Below are positions 1-8,868 of a stretch of 64,000 bases of DNA, piece by piece. The notes beneath the pieces were generated by a model that saw nothing but the letters and a program-made list of their open reading frames with translations, did not search any database and had not been told where the DNA came from. Made by a program: the position numbers and the translations under genes. The first letter of the stretch is position 1. Every line of letters starts with the position of its first letter. The DNA lies in NCBI GenBank assembly GCA_019915135.1, contig JAHLMK010000009.1, forward strand, positions 186,001 through 250,000. The letters run 5' to 3'. The stretch is from Strobilurus pachycystidiatus. Its lineage: Eukaryota > Basidiomycota > Agaricomycetes > Agaricales > Physalacriaceae.

Positions 1-339
1 GGTTCCTTGGACGAGGGGGGTTTCCAATGTGATGCGGGACGGGTGGGTGCGTACGGAACGAGTGGAGGACGCGTTCCGCGACTTGATCTACATCGCGTCG
101 TACTCGGACGGGATTGATGGTAGGGGGCCTCGAGAGGAAGGGGCGGGACGGGGTTATGAAGTGGTTGTTCCTCTGAAGCGGTGAGGATCCCCGATCCCCA
201 CCCTTCAGCCTGGTCTCCAGTAGCCAGACGCATCTCCCCAGGAGTGCGAGGGCGATTGCGGTCGTTACAGCGCCCGCTAATTCGAGGTGGTTCATCGTGG
301 CGTGTTATTCCTGGGAGCGATAGTAGAGAGTGGACTTAT
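1..339. mobile_element. Internal end of an LTR retrotransposon running off the left edge (coding strand unresolved)
   Basis: This stretch abuts the 1091-bp LTR that starts at 340, so it should be the internal region of the same element. On the plus strand a frame open from the window edge ends at TGA 181-183 with ..YEVVVPLKR, followed by a purine-rich tract (about 312-333) just before the LTR, which would fit a polyprotein end plus polypurine tract. On the minus strand a frame open from about 293 to the window edge starts MNHLELAGAV, which would fit the opposite orientation. No retroviral domain is recognisable in either frame, so orientation and family are not decided. Confidence 0.4.
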
Positions 340-1430
340 TGTTAGCGTCCGTCCTAGGATCCTAAGTAGGTCGGACCGTCTATCGAGATCGAGGATGTTC
401 CGCTGGCAGGAATCAACACGAGCGAGGGTCGAGATGTCAATCAGACGGACTCCCCGAGTCGTCTATTGGTCTGTTCTCGCGAGAGGTCGTTCACTTTAGA
501 GATCGACCCGGTCGATATCTTAAGAGGACGGTCTGTTTGGATGAGGAGACGGGGACGAGGACGAAGAACGGGATGGTTAAACGTAAAGTCCACTCTAAGG
601 TTTTACAAGTATGATAGCGCTGTATTTATACGTCGGGCGGCGGGACCGCGCTGTCCCGCCATCTACCCAAAAGGGCGCTCCTGACTCATTCTCCAAACAT
701 CGAGAACCTTCTTCAAGGTTCCGGCTAAAAGCGTAAACGACCCAGGCCTGTCCGGCGATGGCGGGTTGTCAGCCGACGCGGCGGGAGTCGATGCCGATCA
801 GCGGCGGGATTCACCCATGCGGTCGCGAAGGCGGAATCGATGGCGATGGGCGCGATAGGGCGGGCGGTATCATGGGAGCGCGTGGTGCTTCTTCTCAAGA
901 AGCGCCAGCCAGCTCTACCAGAGGAGAGAGCCCTCGTGAACATAGTTGTGCGAGGGGCGGGCGATCGGGAAAGGTCCTCGGCCGAGCGGAGACGGTCGGG
1001 CGCGCCTTTCTCCTACGGTGGTCGACCGCCCTGCTGAGTCTAGACTCGTACGAGCGAGTTCGGTAGGTGATGTGGCGAGAGTATTCCTTCGGGCTTCCCT
1101 GTAGTCGGACCGAGTGATCCGGATGTGGGCGCGTATGTTACTTAGTTCGCTAGGGTTTCCCTGAGGTGTCGAAATGACGGAGAGAGTCCGCAACCTGATT
1201 GCGCTGGCTTCTCGTAAGGTCGTATCCAATGGTACGTTTGCAGGGGGAGGGAGGAAGACGGTGCTTCCGCGGAGGTGATATCCGTGAACGGAGTTCGTGG
1301 TGGAACAAGATATAGGTTTCGCCCGCGGGTACGCTCCTCGAGCGCCCCGAGGGGTTTCCGACGACCTTTCGGGAACCAGGAGGATGGCAAGGCCTTGTGC
1401 CTGTCGGACACCCGGACCAAGATCATAACA
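340..1430. repeat. 1091-bp LTR, left copy
   Basis: The copy begins TGTTAGCGTCC and ends GATCATAACA, so both edges carry the TG..CA ends of an LTR. It is the reverse complement of 6369-7459 with no difference noticed, and frames over its full length translate identically in both copies. It contains TATTTATA at 623-630 (TATAAATA on the other strand) and small GC-rich stem-loops near 640-665 and 700-722. Because its TGTTA/TAACA ends are self-complementary, the transcription direction cannot be read from the ends. It adjoins element-like DNA at 1-339 and the broken cysteine-rich gene at 1431. Open frames inside it are taken as non-coding. Confidence 0.85.
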
Positions 1431-2028
1431 CCTTGCTTTCCAACGTATCCTTCATCTTTTCGAAGGCGGGTATCTTCTTGGCTTGGTGATAGAAGAAACC
1501 ACCATCGACATCGGGTGGTTGGCACATTACTCGACGGTCATGGCAAGTGTCGCAAGAAATTCGAATCTTGACTTTGGCCGCCTGGGGTTCCCAAAGTTGC
1601 TCGTTAACCGCAACCCAAGTACATTCCCTGTGACCCTTCAAGCAATTCGAGCACGAATTGAGGGTGTCAATTCGTTCTTGAACCTCCTTGTTAGTGTACA
1701 CTGCCCCAGTACTGTCGATTTTCGTGGCCTTGGGTTCGTTTACCTTCGACTTCTTTGGACTCTTCTGCTTAGGTGGATCCTGAGTTTGATGAGAGTCGTC
1801 GTCAGTCTCCATACCCAATACTGGTCCCAAGTCGAGCTTCGCAGGGAGTTGGACTCTGGATGATGAGGCTACTGGTGGAGGGGTTGGAGGACGCGCGGGC
1901 GGAACAGTTTTCGAGCTCGATTTGCTTTTGTACTGTCGCTTGACCTTCTTTGGTGGTGGCGGCCCACGGTCTTCTTCCTCTTCTTCTAACGTTCTGGGTT
2001 CAGTAATGAACGACAGTTCGTTATATTT

Positions 2029-2078
2029 CTTCGAGTGTAAGTTAGTTTATAGAAATTCGAAATCGAATTTCTACTTAC
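2029..2078 (-). other. Hairpin intron (cysteine-rich gene, intron 4)
   Basis: This 50-nt intron starts GTAAG and ends CTCGAAG, and its phase matches the flanking exons. It contains TAGAAATTCGA and, two bases later, TCGAATTTCTA, a perfect 11-bp inverted repeat. An ACTAAC branch-site match lies immediately after the 3' arm. Folding would bring the donor next to the branch point. Confidence 0.75.
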
Positions 2079-2135
2079 TCTCTTCTTGGTCTTTTCCAAC
2101 TCGCTCTTTCTAGCTTTGGCTTTCTTTGTGGTCTT

Positions 2136-2190
2136 CTAAATTGACCAATTAAATCTAGCTCGAATAGAACTTCGAATTCGATTTTCTTAC
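2136..2190 (-). other. TCGAATTCGA-bearing intron (cysteine-rich gene, intron 3)
   Basis: This 55-nt intron runs from GTAAGAAAATCG to CAATTTAG. The first bases after the donor are AAAATCGAATTCGAAG, the same AGAAAATCGA start seen in introns of the neighbouring genes. The self-complementary core TCGAATTCGA sits about 10 bases from the donor. It is phase 0 on both sides. Confidence 0.65.
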
Positions 2191-3114
2191 CTCTTTCATC
2201 TCCCTTGTTGGAGCTTCTACCATTGCCTTCGCCTGGTCCTTTTGCAAGGTTTTGGGCACGGGCGCAGGTTCTTCTCTTTTTCGCATCTTTGGGACTTTAT
2301 ACATTTCTCTCCGGTACGAGATTGATTCAATTACCAGGTGCCAATCCTGGTCTTCGGGTCGACGTGTGAAAGGTTCTATGTTAAGATCCTGTCTTGCGTC
2401 GAAGTCGAAGAACTCTCTAAGTCCCGAGGTTGTCGGTTCTCTGTTGAACATCTTCTTCAGACCTTCGGATATCGCCTTGTCCAGCACGTAGTAAAACGAA
2501 TTTTCGATTTCGATTTTCTCGAATGTTACCGCCTGCTGTAGCGATGTCCAAAAGAATACGTCGAAGTGGTTATGCGGGGGGATCTGCTGGTTGAAGTGCT
2601 CCATGGCTACTTCGTAAATCCGCCGCTTTCCAAGCACAATGTCCCCACACACGTCATGTGAAGGTCGAATGCGGTACTTGCTGGGAAGATTTGTATTGCC
2701 GAAGTACAGGAACTTCGTTGGCGGTGTTTCGACGGCGGGGATAGGTCGATTGGAACCCTTCCCTTTCTCCAAGGCACCATTGACAGCTTTGGCCATCAAC
2801 GAATCTAGACCGGCTAGGCGCCACCAACGGCTATTCGGGTCTGCTTTCTGGAATGCCGGGTCGACTATCACTGCCGTTACTAGGTAACACCAAGACTTAG
2901 CCACATGTAGATCGCGGTTATCGATACCTTTTCGAATAAGGATTTCCTTGATCTTCTCCATGTTGCCTCGTATGAATTCCTGTCGTTCTAGTAGACTCAG
3001 GTTGAGTTTCCACCTGTAGTCAACTTGGCTTGAGAACGCATAGGCATGAAGCTCTCCATTGTTCTTTGGGTTGGTCCAGTACTTTCCGATTGGCATTAGA
3101 GCCATAAGCGGGGT

Positions 3115-3167
3115 CTTAGTTCGAAATGTTAACTAAGTAGAAAATCGAACTTCAATTTTCTACCTAC
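3115..3167 (-). other. Hairpin intron (cysteine-rich gene, intron 2)
   Basis: This is a 53-nt, phase-0 intron. After the donor GTAGGTAG comes GTAGAAAAT.., pairing with ..ATTTTCTAC nine bases later, which gives a hairpin of at least 9 bp. A GTTAAC branch-like site and the acceptor AACTAAG follow. The architecture (donor, hairpin, branch, acceptor) is the same as at 2029-2078. Confidence 0.7.
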
Positions 3168-3217
3168 CTCGTTTTCATGCGAACTGTCCCTTGTCTCTGG
3201 TTCCATCGCTGCGTCAA

Positions 3218-3271
3218 CTGTCTATTGTCACAGTGATTAGCCTGATGAAAAGTCATGCTCGAATTTCTTAC
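3218..3271 (-). other. Short intron with AGAAATTCGA start (cysteine-rich gene, intron 1)
   Basis: This is a 54-nt, phase-1 intron from GTAAGAAATTCGAG to ATAGACAG with GCTAATC as probable branch site. It has the same left arm (AGAAATTCGA) as the hairpin introns but no matching right arm, so it may be a decayed or divergent copy of the type. Confidence 0.55.
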
Positions 3272-3503
3272 TCGAGCCTTTTCTTTTCCTTTTCTCGACT
3301 CTTTGTGCTGACCAGCTGGTTGCGACTAAAATTGAGTCAAGTCTTATTCGTATCTTCTCGATTTGACTTACTTCTTCAACGCTCAATCTTCCCATCCGTT
3401 TGCCCAGATCCTTTATTCTTTCAGCTCTACCTTGCCCACTTGACTGTGTAGGGATAGTTCGCTGCGAATCATAGGTCGACGTGGATGCAATAGGTTGAGG
3501 CAT

Positions 3504-4141
3504 TGAGGAAAATCGAGTTCGAAGTGGTGCAAGCTAGCCCGGGTAATCGTAAATATGGGGACGGAAAGGAAGCAAATCGAGTTCGGTGTCCTTTCCTATA
3601 TACCCCTCTGAACGATAAATCCGAGCACCCGACGAGCACAACTTCTTATGAGTCGATTTTCGACTCCGATTTTTCTTTTACTCTGGAAAACGCTGATCTT
3701 TGCTGTGCGCCCTGCGCCAACGTTCCTGAATTTTTCCCAATTTGGTAATCAGGTCCGCCACGCACGTTTGTCTTCGCGCTTCTTACTTACTCTGGTACCA
3801 GTATCGGTTCCTAAGCCGATCTGAGGTCCAGATTTATTCATTTTGGGGTTTTTGGCGCATCAGATCTAGTAGATCCGAAAAATTTATTGTAATTTTCCTG
3901 TTTAATACACCATATATATCCCCTCTATTTTCTTTTGATGGTGTCCGCACCATCTAGTCTTACTCTTTAATCAACTTTCACCAAATCAACTTCGATTTGG
4001 TCGTCTGATTACCTCTCGAATTCAACATGAATTTAATCTATGTTGATTTTCTTTCTTATCTGGGACCCACAAACGTCCATATACCACTTTTTGTTTTTCT
4101 TCACAATTCCATGGGACTCTGTGGCTTTATGATCTTCCACC
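3504..4141. other. AT-rich stretch without a recognised gene
   Basis: This is the region 5' of the cysteine-rich gene on the minus strand. It presumably contains that gene's promoter. Open frames here are short and low-complexity. TCGA-rich palindromic patches (for example around 3990-4030) continue the motif of the island. I see no domain or RNA cloverleaf before 4142. Confidence 0.4.
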
Positions 4142-4213
4142 GGCCATATTGTGTAGTGGTAACACATCTATCTATTGTGATAGATTTCAGTTGGTTCGAA
4201 TCCACTTATGTCC
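4142..4213 (+). tRNA. tRNA-like module 1, aberrant anticodon loop
   Basis: The sequence is 72 nt long. The acceptor arms GGCCATA and TATGTCC pair 6 of 7. The D arm GTGT/ACAC is perfect, with loop AGTGGTA. The A-box-like GTGTAGTGG and B box GGTTCGAATCC are present. The anticodon arm is unusual: TCTAT/ATAGA closes an 8-nt loop, or a 7-bp stem closes 6 nt. The T stem is imperfect. The D-arm wording resembles eukaryotic tRNA-His and tRNA-Gln. A tRNA-derived pol III unit is more likely than a working tRNA. Confidence 0.5.
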
Positions 4214-4347
4214 CTATAAATTGACTGTGTCTTCGCCTTTTTAATCGTAATTCAGCACCACCTATTCGAGTTCGAATATCTTCAGGACCTTATGATTTCA
4301 TGTAATATCTGGAGCATTGTGGTCTCGGACATTTCATAAATTCTTAA

Positions 4348-4436
4348 GGCATCATGGTGTAATGGTAACATCCTCCTCGATTATTCCGGGCTTCAGTGTT
4401 GCCAGGAGGGATCTTGGTTCAAATCCAAGTGACGCC
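4348..4436 (+). tRNA. tRNA-like module 2, possible intron in anticodon loop
   Basis: The sequence is 89 nt long. Acceptor arms GGCATCA and TGACGCC pair 6 of 7, the D arm is GTGT/ACAT, the T arm CTTGG/CCAAG is perfect 5 bp around TTCAAAT, and the A box TGGTGTAATGG and B box GGTTCAAATCC fit consensus. The anticodon stem CTCCT/AGGAG is perfect but encloses 26 nt instead of 7, as if carrying a 19-nt intron. Position 33 would be G and not the universal U, so an amino acid cannot be assigned. It could be a tRNA pseudogene or a pol III SINE head. Confidence 0.5.
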
Positions 4437-4524
4437 ACTTTAGTTTGCGGCTTCGGCATCTGATCTTTTTCTTTTTCGACGGAATTTTGGCTCAGGGGAT
4501 TCACCAACCCTTCTTGTACTTTAA

Positions 4525-4603
4525 GGTCATATGGTGTAATGGTCGCATCACCCTATTCTCTTAGAATTCTAGGGGGGACTTGGGTTCGATTCCCAATATG
4601 ACC
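4525..4603 (+). tRNA. tRNA-like module 3, extended anticodon loop
   Basis: The sequence is 79 nt long with a perfect 7-bp acceptor stem (GGTCATA/TATGACC), D arm GTGT/GCAT and a perfect T arm TTGGG/CCCAA around TTCGATT. The A box TGGTGTAATGG and B box GGTTCGATTCC are exact. The anticodon arm pairs 4-5 bp (CCCTA/TAGGG) around 14-16 nt that contain ATTCT..AGAAT. CTC or TCT could be the anticodon with a short intron, but neither fits well. This is the best-preserved module of the three. Confidence 0.55.
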
Positions 4604-4772
4604 ATTGGGCCCCCGACTTAAAGTCGTCTTTTTATCTTAGTAGCATACGGTACCACTGTTTGTAGAGTTATTCGATCTCGAATTGATTTTCATATTCGAG
4701 CTCGAATTTCTCAAGCACTGACCGATTACACTACTCTTGACTTCTTAGCAATATCGAATTCGAATTGCTTTC
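4604..4772. other. Short gap with TCGA palindromes downstream of the integrase
   Basis: It holds TCGA palindromes near 4698-4709 (ATTCGAGCTCGAAT) and 4752-4770 (a near-perfect GCAAT..ATTGC palindrome around TCGAATTCGA). The latter lies where the integrase frame ends and could be a hairpin intron of that gene with donor near 4779; this is unproven. Confidence 0.35.
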
Positions 4773-6368
4773 TTAATCTTTTCTACCCATCTTTGACAAG
4801 TCCTCTACTATTTTCTTAGCGCCTTCCTTGATTCTCTTAAGTGCTTCAAAGAATTTATGCCCCAAGAAAATAGGTTCTTTTCTTGAGTAGAACGGTATGA
4901 CCCTAAATTGAGTGATTTTGTCTTTCAATACAGTGCCATCTAGTTCGCACAAGATGTAATTATTTGCAGTAGTTCTTGCCACTACAGCATATGGTCCCAT
5001 GAACCTTTCTTTGAACTTTGCGTTCATTTCCTTCTCAATTCTAGTGTTTCTTACCAATACCAAATCTCCAGTATCGAATTGATAACGAGGAATGCTATTG
5101 ACAAAATCATCCATGAATTTCGAAGCTGCTTTCTTCTTGTTGAGGGTAACTCGCTTCTTCATTTCTTTTACATCTTCCTTGTGCTTGATGAGCTGTTTTG
5201 CTCGATAAGCTAGTAAATCGGATGTCGATACGATTTTATCTGGTGTATCCACTAACCAAGTTACTTCTTCCAAATCTAAGGGTAGAATGGGATCGCAACC
5301 TGTTACAGCGTAAAAGGGGGAAGTTCCTATGGATCTTTTGACTGTGATTCTTTCAGCCCAAAGAATTTCATGGAGGAATTGCGGCCATTGTTCAGGATTG
5401 CCTTTGCAAACTTTGAATAGCGACTGTCTGATATCCCAATGTCCTCTTTCTACTTTTCCGTTAGCCGTCTTGTTGTACGGCGTAATTGCAATACCCTTTA
5501 TACCATACTTGTCTTCAATATAACGTATAGCCTTTAGGATCGCTGGACCATTATCGGTTACGATTTCCTTAAGACATCCCCATCTGCATAGTATGTCTTC
5601 GAATATCCATTCACCTAGCGTTTCTGAGTTTTCTACCTTCAACGCTCGAGCTTCTGGCCATCCAGTGAGTCCACACCTTGCAACGGTTACTGCGTTATAG
5701 TCTTTATATTTATCAACCTTTGAGGAATTCGAACCCGATTTTGGCATTCGAAACGTGTCAATATAGGCTCGCTCGAATATACCAGGTGTTGAAGTAATCA
5801 CAGGTTCGGTTCTTATAAGGGTCTTTTGTCTCTTCTGGCATAGTATGCAAGTCTTCGTATACCATTTGATATCAGTGTCCAAACCAGGCCACCAAAATCT
5901 CTTCTTGACTAGCTGAAGCACTGAGTATTGGCCCTTATGTCCATTCGAGTCATGCAGTCGTTTTACAATAGCAAATCGACTCGATTTTTGTATTACTCTC
6001 TTATGTGCTCCATCCTTATCTTTCTTATATAGCTTCTCATGTCGGATAAAGAAATCTTTGCTCCACTCTTGTAATTGGGCTACTTCTGATTCCGTTAGCG
6101 ACACAAATTCCTTCTCAGGATCAAGTATATAATCTTGCATATAAGGCAAAAGAAGCTCCCAGTTAGTTTCTCGTTTACTGCGAGGTAACACTGGGAATTC
6201 ATCCTTTGCTAGCCATCCTTCTAGTTCTTCAATCGAAACTGCTCCGCTAAGAGCTAAGTCTCTTTGTTCTTTATACTTGCCAGGCCAGAAAACCGAGCTC
6301 GAATTTACAATTGTCTGAGCAAAACCTTTTCGATTATCAATCAAATCTTTGAATGAATCGAACGGTTC
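4773..6368 (-). pseudogene. Ty3/gypsy-type integrase fragment
   Basis: About 531 residues of a retrotransposon integrase, which would join element DNA to the host genome. An N-terminal H2C2 zinc-binding motif is visible (HDSNGH, then CILCQK), followed by the DDE core with its D in YIDTFRM, D in VTDNGPA and E in GKVERGH. A C-terminal segment with GDLVLVRNTRIEK and FMGPY resembles the GPY/F module. Its 5' end is interrupted by the LTR at 6369; the open frame continues 52 codons into the LTR, but those residues are LTR sequence. No protease, reverse transcriptase or RNase H is seen next to it. In the inferred pre-inversion order it would share the strand of both cysteine-rich genes. The rest of pol may lie left of the window. 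Confidence 0.85.
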
Positions 6369-7459
6369 TGTTATGATCTTGGTCCGGGTGTCCGACAGGC
6401 ACAAGGCCTTGCCATCCTCCTGGTTCCCGAAAGGTCGTCGGAAACCCCTCGGGGCGCTCGAGGAGCGTACCCGCGGGCGAAACCTATATCTTGTTCCACC
6501 ACGAACTCCGTTCACGGATATCACCTCCGCGGAAGCACCGTCTTCCTCCCTCCCCCTGCAAACGTACCATTGGATACGACCTTACGAGAAGCCAGCGCAA
6601 TCAGGTTGCGGACTCTCTCCGTCATTTCGACACCTCAGGGAAACCCTAGCGAACTAAGTAACATACGCGCCCACATCCGGATCACTCGGTCCGACTACAG
6701 GGAAGCCCGAAGGAATACTCTCGCCACATCACCTACCGAACTCGCTCGTACGAGTCTAGACTCAGCAGGGCGGTCGACCACCGTAGGAGAAAGGCGCGCC
6801 CGACCGTCTCCGCTCGGCCGAGGACCTTTCCCGATCGCCCGCCCCTCGCACAACTATGTTCACGAGGGCTCTCTCCTCTGGTAGAGCTGGCTGGCGCTTC
6901 TTGAGAAGAAGCACCACGCGCTCCCATGATACCGCCCGCCCTATCGCGCCCATCGCCATCGATTCCGCCTTCGCGACCGCATGGGTGAATCCCGCCGCTG
7001 ATCGGCATCGACTCCCGCCGCGTCGGCTGACAACCCGCCATCGCCGGACAGGCCTGGGTCGTTTACGCTTTTAGCCGGAACCTTGAAGAAGGTTCTCGAT
7101 GTTTGGAGAATGAGTCAGGAGCGCCCTTTTGGGTAGATGGCGGGACAGCGCGGTCCCGCCGCCCGACGTATAAATACAGCGCTATCATACTTGTAAAACC
7201 TTAGAGTGGACTTTACGTTTAACCATCCCGTTCTTCGTCCTCGTCCCCGTCTCCTCATCCAAACAGACCGTCCTCTTAAGATATCGACCGGGTCGATCTC
7301 TAAAGTGAACGACCTCTCGCGAGAACAGACCAATAGACGACTCGGGGAGTCCGTCTGATTGACATCTCGACCCTCGCTCGTGTTGATTCCTGCCAGCGGA
7401 ACATCCTCGATCTCGATAGACGGTCCGACCTACTTAGGATCCTAGGACGGACGCTAACA
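6369..7459. repeat. 1091-bp LTR, right copy (inverted relative to the left one)
   Basis: It begins TGTTATGATCTTGG and ends GGACGCTAACA and is the reverse complement of 340-1430. The right flank is CAAGG (7460-7464). The same five bases, as CCTTG, flank the inner edge of the other LTR (1431-1435). The left flank GGTTC matches neither. This is what a solo LTR with a 5-bp target duplication would look like after one flank was swapped by an inversion. Confidence 0.85.
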
Positions 7460-7464
7460 CAAGG

Positions 7465-7592
7465 GTACCGAGCTGAGGGATGCTGAAAGACGCATCAAGG
7501 ATTTGGAAGAAGAGCTGCAGAAGGAGAAAGAGGCCAAGAAGAAGTTAGAAAAGAAGTTGGCTAAGGATAAGAAGAAGAGAGCAAGAGAGTAA
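7465..7592 (+). pseudogene. Severed C-terminal exon of the cysteine-rich gene
   Basis: 43 codons ending TAA at 7590-7592 encode a highly charged coiled coil (starts TELRDAERR, ends KKKRARE). It starts right after the LTR and target duplication without its own start codon. It parallels the C-terminal coil of the intact paralogue (KAAEELTKAKEEIDKLKKK..). The codon phase at 7465 is exactly that left open at 1431 on the minus strand, so this is the lost end of that gene. Confidence 0.8.
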
Positions 7593-8747
7593 ATCGGATT
7601 CGATTTGACCTTACCAGTCGAATTACTTTGACTTACTATTGGGACTTGAACTTTTTCTTACCTCTAGTTGAAATTCATATACGATTTTCTTGAACTAGAC
7701 AGACTTAGGGTGCAGTAAGCCTCGAATAAGCCAAAAACAAAACGTTCTCGGTTTGCTTAGCACTATAAGAAAGAAGGGTTCGAATAGCTATGAAAAGATA
7801 GAAAATCGAAGAAATTTCGAAAAACGAGTACAAACGAAGTCAAAAATCAAGAAATACTGTAACGCTTTATTGTGTGGTCGGTTTGACTTGAGCTTAGTTG
7901 GAAAGTTGTTCGAAATCAAAAATAAGCCCCTCAGTTTTTTCGCACAAAGCCTGGGGAGCGCCGTACGCAGAGATATTAAAGAAGTGACCTTAAAAGGCCC
8001 ATAGAAGGTTTCCTGCCAAGATACGGACTGTTTCGAAGCTCACAACACTTCGAATTTCGAAGCTCACAACACTCCTTTGTGAGCTTCGAAACAGTCCGTA
8101 TCTTCCTATAATGATCTAGGAAGTGAGATGGAGCCAATCGGTCAATTTGGGGCCAAACGGAGTATTTTGCCTTTTCTGGCGCGAAAAATGATCCAATCGA
8201 CGATCGGACTTCAGATTTGGAATCCTGGCATCGATATCTACCAGAATCACTTTTCAAAGTGAAAAACGGTCTATTCCTTACTGTCGGTCTAATGGGGTAA
8301 AGAAAGTTTAAAATCGATGGGGGCCAATTCGAGTTTGATTTGACCTGGGTACATTTGGACAAGTAAGAAACATAAGGGTCATAGAAAAGAAAAGCTTCAG
8401 AGCCTAGTAAAGCACTAAGGAACTGGCAAAATACGCTGTAAGATTAGAGAATTGAAGAAAATCATACTCGATTTTCTTAGCTATCACCAGAGAAAGTTAC
8501 CAAGAAAAAGAAGAAATATTCAAGCTCGAATATCAAGATAATCAGCCTAGAAATAAAGGGGCAAAATCAAGTGCTTAAGAAGGGTCAGGAAGCGCTGGAG
8601 ATGAGATCTATGACCTAAATAGGCAAGAATCTAGATCGTTCGAAGGCGCTGATCCATAAACGTGTGCAACTGCGCATGTCGGACTTAGAAATTCGAGTCA
8701 GAAGAAGTTGTCACCGTCGGGTACTCGGAAAGCGATAATCGGTGTCG
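7593..8747. other. Gene-less stretch with a long hairpin
   Basis: No protein-like frame is present. The frame at 7976-8362 (minus) is explained by the hairpin and its flanks. TCGA-centred patches occur at 7595-7605 and about 8525-8538. The most notable element is the 28-bp inverted repeat listed separately. The last part should hold the promoter of the gene starting at 8869. Confidence 0.5.
8018..8104. repeat. Perfect 28-bp inverted repeat with 31-nt loop
   Basis: Arms 8018-8045 and 8077-8104 are exact reverse complements, and the loop itself contains a second copy of part of the left arm (TTTCGAAGCTCACAAC). A transcript would form a long perfect hairpin of the size that feeds Dicer. It does not coincide with an intron. 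Confidence 0.85.
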
Positions 8748-8755
8748 TATAAAAG
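8748..8755 (+). promoter_or_regulatory. TATA box of the intact cysteine-rich gene
   Basis: TATAAAAG lies about 120 bp upstream of the start codon at 8869, with a pyrimidine-rich leader in between, the usual layout of a fungal RNA polymerase II promoter. Confidence 0.5.
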
Positions 8756-8868
8756 CTGGGTCTTCGAGTCTGAAAAACTCTTTTCCCCCCCCCACGACGC
8801 TTACCACTCGCACTACGACCCTCGATTTCGATTTCCACCTTTTCGACCTCGAATTTCTTCCCACCACC

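Larger units (their letters stand above)
1431..3503 (-). pseudogene. Six-cysteine, coiled-coil protein gene, 5' part, severed by an LTR
   Basis: The function is unknown. I read five exons: 3503-3272, 3217-3168, 3114-2191, 2135-2079 and 2028-1431; all splice phases agree. The product has a basic N-terminus, a globular part of about 300 residues, a proline- and acid-rich linker (EEEEEDRGPPPPKK), and a cysteine module with two C-x2-C-x6-C motifs (CSNCLKGHREC and CDTCHDRRVMC) about 22 residues apart. The half-motifs resemble fungal Zn2Cys6 DNA-binding domains, but the gap is long. The frame breaks at the LTR edge after codons for ESK. The remaining 43 codons, a charged coiled coil ending in TAA, lie at 7465-7592 on the other strand. 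The total would be about 662 residues. The intact paralogue is at 8869-10327. Nuclear DNA binding is an inference. Confidence 0.75.

Noticed and set aside
340..1430. Several 60-130 codon frames inside the LTRs
   Set aside because: They occur on both strands of a repeat with TG..CA ends and have no domain; they repeat exactly in the second LTR.
4773..6524. 583-codon integrase frame taken at full length
   Set aside because: The first 52 codons are LTR sequence also present at 1275-1430; the true integrase fragment begins at 6368.
7976..8362. 128-codon minus-strand frame
   Set aside because: The repeated CCELRNS phrase in it is the translation of the hairpin arms; no protein-like pattern remains outside.
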